The notes beneath the pieces were generated by a model. That model was not told where the DNA came from. It searched no databases and was given only the letters and a program-made list of their open reading frames with translations. DNA of 7,318 bases from assembly GCA_041648755.1 (NCBI GenBank), contig JBAZOJ010000189.1, positions 1-7,318 of the forward strand, in the 5' to 3' direction. Below, in pieces: positions 5,632 through 7,318 of this stretch; the first letter of the stretch is position 1; every line of letters begins with the position of its first letter. Both the position numbers and the translations under genes were made by a program. The DNA is from JBAZOJ01 sp041648755 (GTDB lineage: Bacteria > Planctomycetota > B143-G9).

Positions 5632-6608
5632 AGATACTTGTCACCGGAGTAAGTGGATTTATCGGTTTCCATTGTGCAGATGAGCTGCGTCGCTGCGGTC
5701 ACGAAGTGGTCGCGTTCTCACGGCGGCTCGGGCCGATAGATGGCTTCGATGGTGAGATTCGTGCAGGATCTTTCGAATCCGAATTGTCGCTGGCTTCGGC
5801 CCTCGAAGGTTGCCAGGCCATAGTGCATTGCGCTGGAGCTGTCCGTTCCGCGACCCTTGAGGGGTACTGGAAAGCCAATGTGTCGGCAACGGAGAACCTC
5901 TGCAGAGCGGCTCGTGCTTCGGGCGTCGAGAGATTCATCTTTGTCAGCAGCCTGGCGGCGGGTGGCTCGGCCAGTCGCGACATCCCCCGGGACGAGACCC
6001 GTGCGGACGATCCGGCAACCTACTACGGATTAAGCAAACTTGCAGCGGAGACCATTGTACGCAGGTGGGTTCCGCGTTACACAATTCTGCGGCCCTGCTC
6101 GGTCTATGGCCCTCGGGAAAAAGACTTCTTCAAAGCGTTCAGTCTTCTGTGCCGCAGGGGACTGGAAATCGGGCCCTCGTGCCATGCTCCTCAACTGTCG
6201 TTGATATACGGGCCTGACGTTGCCAGGTGTGTTGCGCAATGCCTTGAGCACCCGGCCACGGAACGCAGAACCTATTACCTTTCCGATGGCTCGCTCTACG
6301 AGTGGGAGCAGGTCATCTCCGGGATCTCAGCCCAATGCGGAAGGAAGCCCAGGAGGATTCGGATTCCGTTGTTCCTTCTCGAGGCTGCGGCAATCTTCAT
6401 CACCTTCTTCTCCCGGCTCTCGACAAGACCCCCGGTGCTTACCTCCGAAAAAGTGTTCGAGATGCAGCAAGAGGCCTGGACTTGCTCCTGTGCGCGATTT
6501 GCCTCCGATGCGTGCTTCACCGATTTTGTGAAACTGGACACAGGAATCAAGGTCACCTACGACTGGTATGTCAATAACGGATGGCTTGGAAAACCTTCAA
6601 GAAGCTGA
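5628..6608 (+). CDS. cerR: NAD(P)-dependent epimerase/3beta-HSD family, ceramide reductase-like
   Basis: A 326-residue extended short-chain dehydrogenase. In bacterial ceramide synthesis, CerR reduces the 3-keto group, in Caulobacter after N-acylation. The Rossmann motif GVSGFIG is at residues 7-13, the catalytic S107/S108 lie in FVSSLA, and YYGLSK supplies Y133 and K137 (YxxxK). RPCSVYGP at 155-162 is the usual substrate-side motif. A hydrophobic patch RIPLFLLEAAAIFITFF at 245-261 may touch the membrane, as expected for a lipid substrate. The C-terminal YDWYVNNGWL is typical of this subgroup. The start is GTG at 5628-5630, overlapping the bcerS stop TGA in a GTGA junction, so translation is probably coupled. 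Other epimerase-family functions, such as on nucleotide sugars, are possible from the sequence alone, but the spt-bcerS-cerR order makes ceramide reductase the best call. Confidence 0.87.
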   Translation: MKILVTGVSGFIGFHCADELRRCGHEVVAFSRRLGPIDGFDGEIRAGSFESELSLASALEGCQAIVHCAGAVRSATLEGYWKANVSATENLCRAARASGVERFIFVSSLAAGGSASRDIPRDETRADDPATYYGLSKLAAETIVRRWVPRYTILRPCSVYGPREKDFFKAFSLLCRRGLEIGPSCHAPQLSLIYGPDVARCVAQCLEHPATERRTYYLSDGSLYEWEQVISGISAQCGRKPRRIRIPLFLLEAAAIFITFFSRLSTRPPVLTSEKVFEMQQEAWTCSCARFASDACFTDFVKLDTGIKVTYDWYVNNGWLGKPSRS

Positions 6609-7318
6609 ACATAGTTGACGTCACGGCGCTGACATACTTGCTGGGGACGCTGTTCCTGGTTCTGCTTGTCGCCCCCTCGCACGGCGCTTTCCTCCAAGTT
6701 GCCTTAACCCATCTGACGTTTTCTGCTGCCATTTTCGTGTTGGCCTCGTTGGTCAGCCCCACTTCGAACCCGGTCCTTCGCTTTGCCCGATACTGGTACC
6801 CGGTAGTCTTGTTTGCGTATCTATACCCCGAAACCGGCCTGATTAACCAGATGTTCATCGATCATTGGCTGGACCCGTGGGTTATTGGCCTTGACCGGGC
6901 GATTTTTGGCGTGGAACCAGCCACGGTATTGCCGGAGGTCTTCCGGTCGCGGTTCTTCGTCGAGTACTTTCACGCAACGTACTTTGCCTACTATCTGTAC
7001 CTGCCCGTGATAGGTGGCCTGATCTACTTTCTGCGGGACGAGGATCGGTTTCGCCGGTTCATGTTCACCGTTTCCTTCGCCTTCTTCTGCTACTACCTTT
7101 GCTTCATTATCGTACCCATCGTGGGGCCGGTTGCTTGTCGCGATGGTTTCTTTACAGGATTCTGGCCATCTGTTATGGACAATGTGTACGCGCTCGACAA
7201 CCCTGGAGCTGCATTCCCAAGTTCGCATGTCGGGATTGCCATTGTCGTTCTCATTCTTGCCTTCAGAAGTTTCCGACTCGCGGGTCTTGTGATGCTGCCG
7301 TTTGTTGTGAGTCTGGCC
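6581..7318 (+). CDS. PAP2-superfamily membrane protein, inositol-phosphorylceramide (AUR1-type) synthase-like, 3' partial
   Basis: The first 246 residues of an integral membrane protein, open to the window's end. It has at least five hydrophobic segments: about 14-31, 44-58, 70-84, a Phe/Tyr-rich stretch at about 130-150 and 163-186. These are followed by the phosphatase-type motif AAFPSSHVG (210-218), where H216 would be the nucleophile region of PAP2 motif C2. The preceding Y-Y-L-CFIIVPIVGP (about 173-187) matches the P-x-x-GP block of the PAP2_3 group that contains AUR1 and the Bacteroides IPC synthase. The final His-x-x-x-Asp motif would lie beyond the edge. Following bcerS and cerR, its likely job is moving a phospho-headgroup onto ceramide, for example phosphoinositol from phosphatidylinositol. 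A lipid phosphatase is the alternative. The ATG at 6581 lies inside cerR (28-base overlap) with only a weak ribosome site, so coupling to cerR translation is likely. Confidence 0.8.
   Translation, partial: MAWKTFKKLNIVDVTALTYLLGTLFLVLLVAPSHGAFLQVALTHLTFSAAIFVLASLVSPTSNPVLRFARYWYPVVLFAYLYPETGLINQMFIDHWLDPWVIGLDRAIFGVEPATVLPEVFRSRFFVEYFHATYFAYYLYLPVIGGLIYFLRDEDRFRRFMFTVSFAFFCYYLCFIIVPIVGPVACRDGFFTGFWPSVMDNVYALDNPGAAFPSSHVGIAIVVLILAFRSFRLAGLVMLPFVVSLA

Overview
The window is a compact, all-plus-strand stretch of bacterial chromosome with moderately high GC. It holds eight protein genes, one cut at each end, with almost no spare DNA, ordinary Shine-Dalgarno sites and start/stop overlaps. Nothing visible fixes the species. 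Three genes end in TGA, so TGA is a normal stop here. The content (ceramide-type lipid genes plus aconitase-superfamily and CoA-ligase genes) would suit a Gram-negative or candidate-phylum bacterium, but that is inference.

Module 1 (about 1-3151) has four tightly spaced genes: the C-terminal end of an isopropylmalate-dehydratase-type (LeuC-like) large subunit, its LeuD-like small subunit, an ANL-superfamily acyl-CoA/acyl-ACP synthetase, and a xylose-isomerase-like TIM-barrel protein resembling inosose dehydratase (IolE). The most striking feature is an in-frame TGA at 17-19 in the LeuC-like gene. It sits where the family has the first Cys of the C-x-x-C pair that binds the [4Fe-4S] cluster. 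The frame continues with a well-conserved C-terminus to a normal TAA at 185-187, and a possible bacterial SECIS hairpin follows the TGA directly. This is either a selenocysteine-containing aconitase-superfamily enzyme or a Cys-to-stop mutation or error.

Module 2 (about 3165 to the right edge) begins with a good sigma70-like promoter containing a perfect TATAAT. It encodes the core of bacterial ceramide synthesis: a serine palmitoyltransferase-type alpha-oxoamine synthase (spt), a GNAT-fold ceramide synthase-like N-acyltransferase (bcerS), a 3beta-HSD/epimerase-like ceramide reductase (cerR), and the first 246 residues of a PAP2-superfamily membrane protein resembling inositol-phosphorylceramide (AUR1-type) synthases. 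Together they would condense an amino acid with a fatty acyl thioester, N-acylate the product, reduce the 3-keto group and add a phospho-headgroup.

The two modules may cooperate. The ANL enzyme could activate the fatty acid used by Spt or bCerS, and the hydro-lyase and IolE-like protein could supply an unusual acyl or headgroup precursor. That link is inferred from gene order only.
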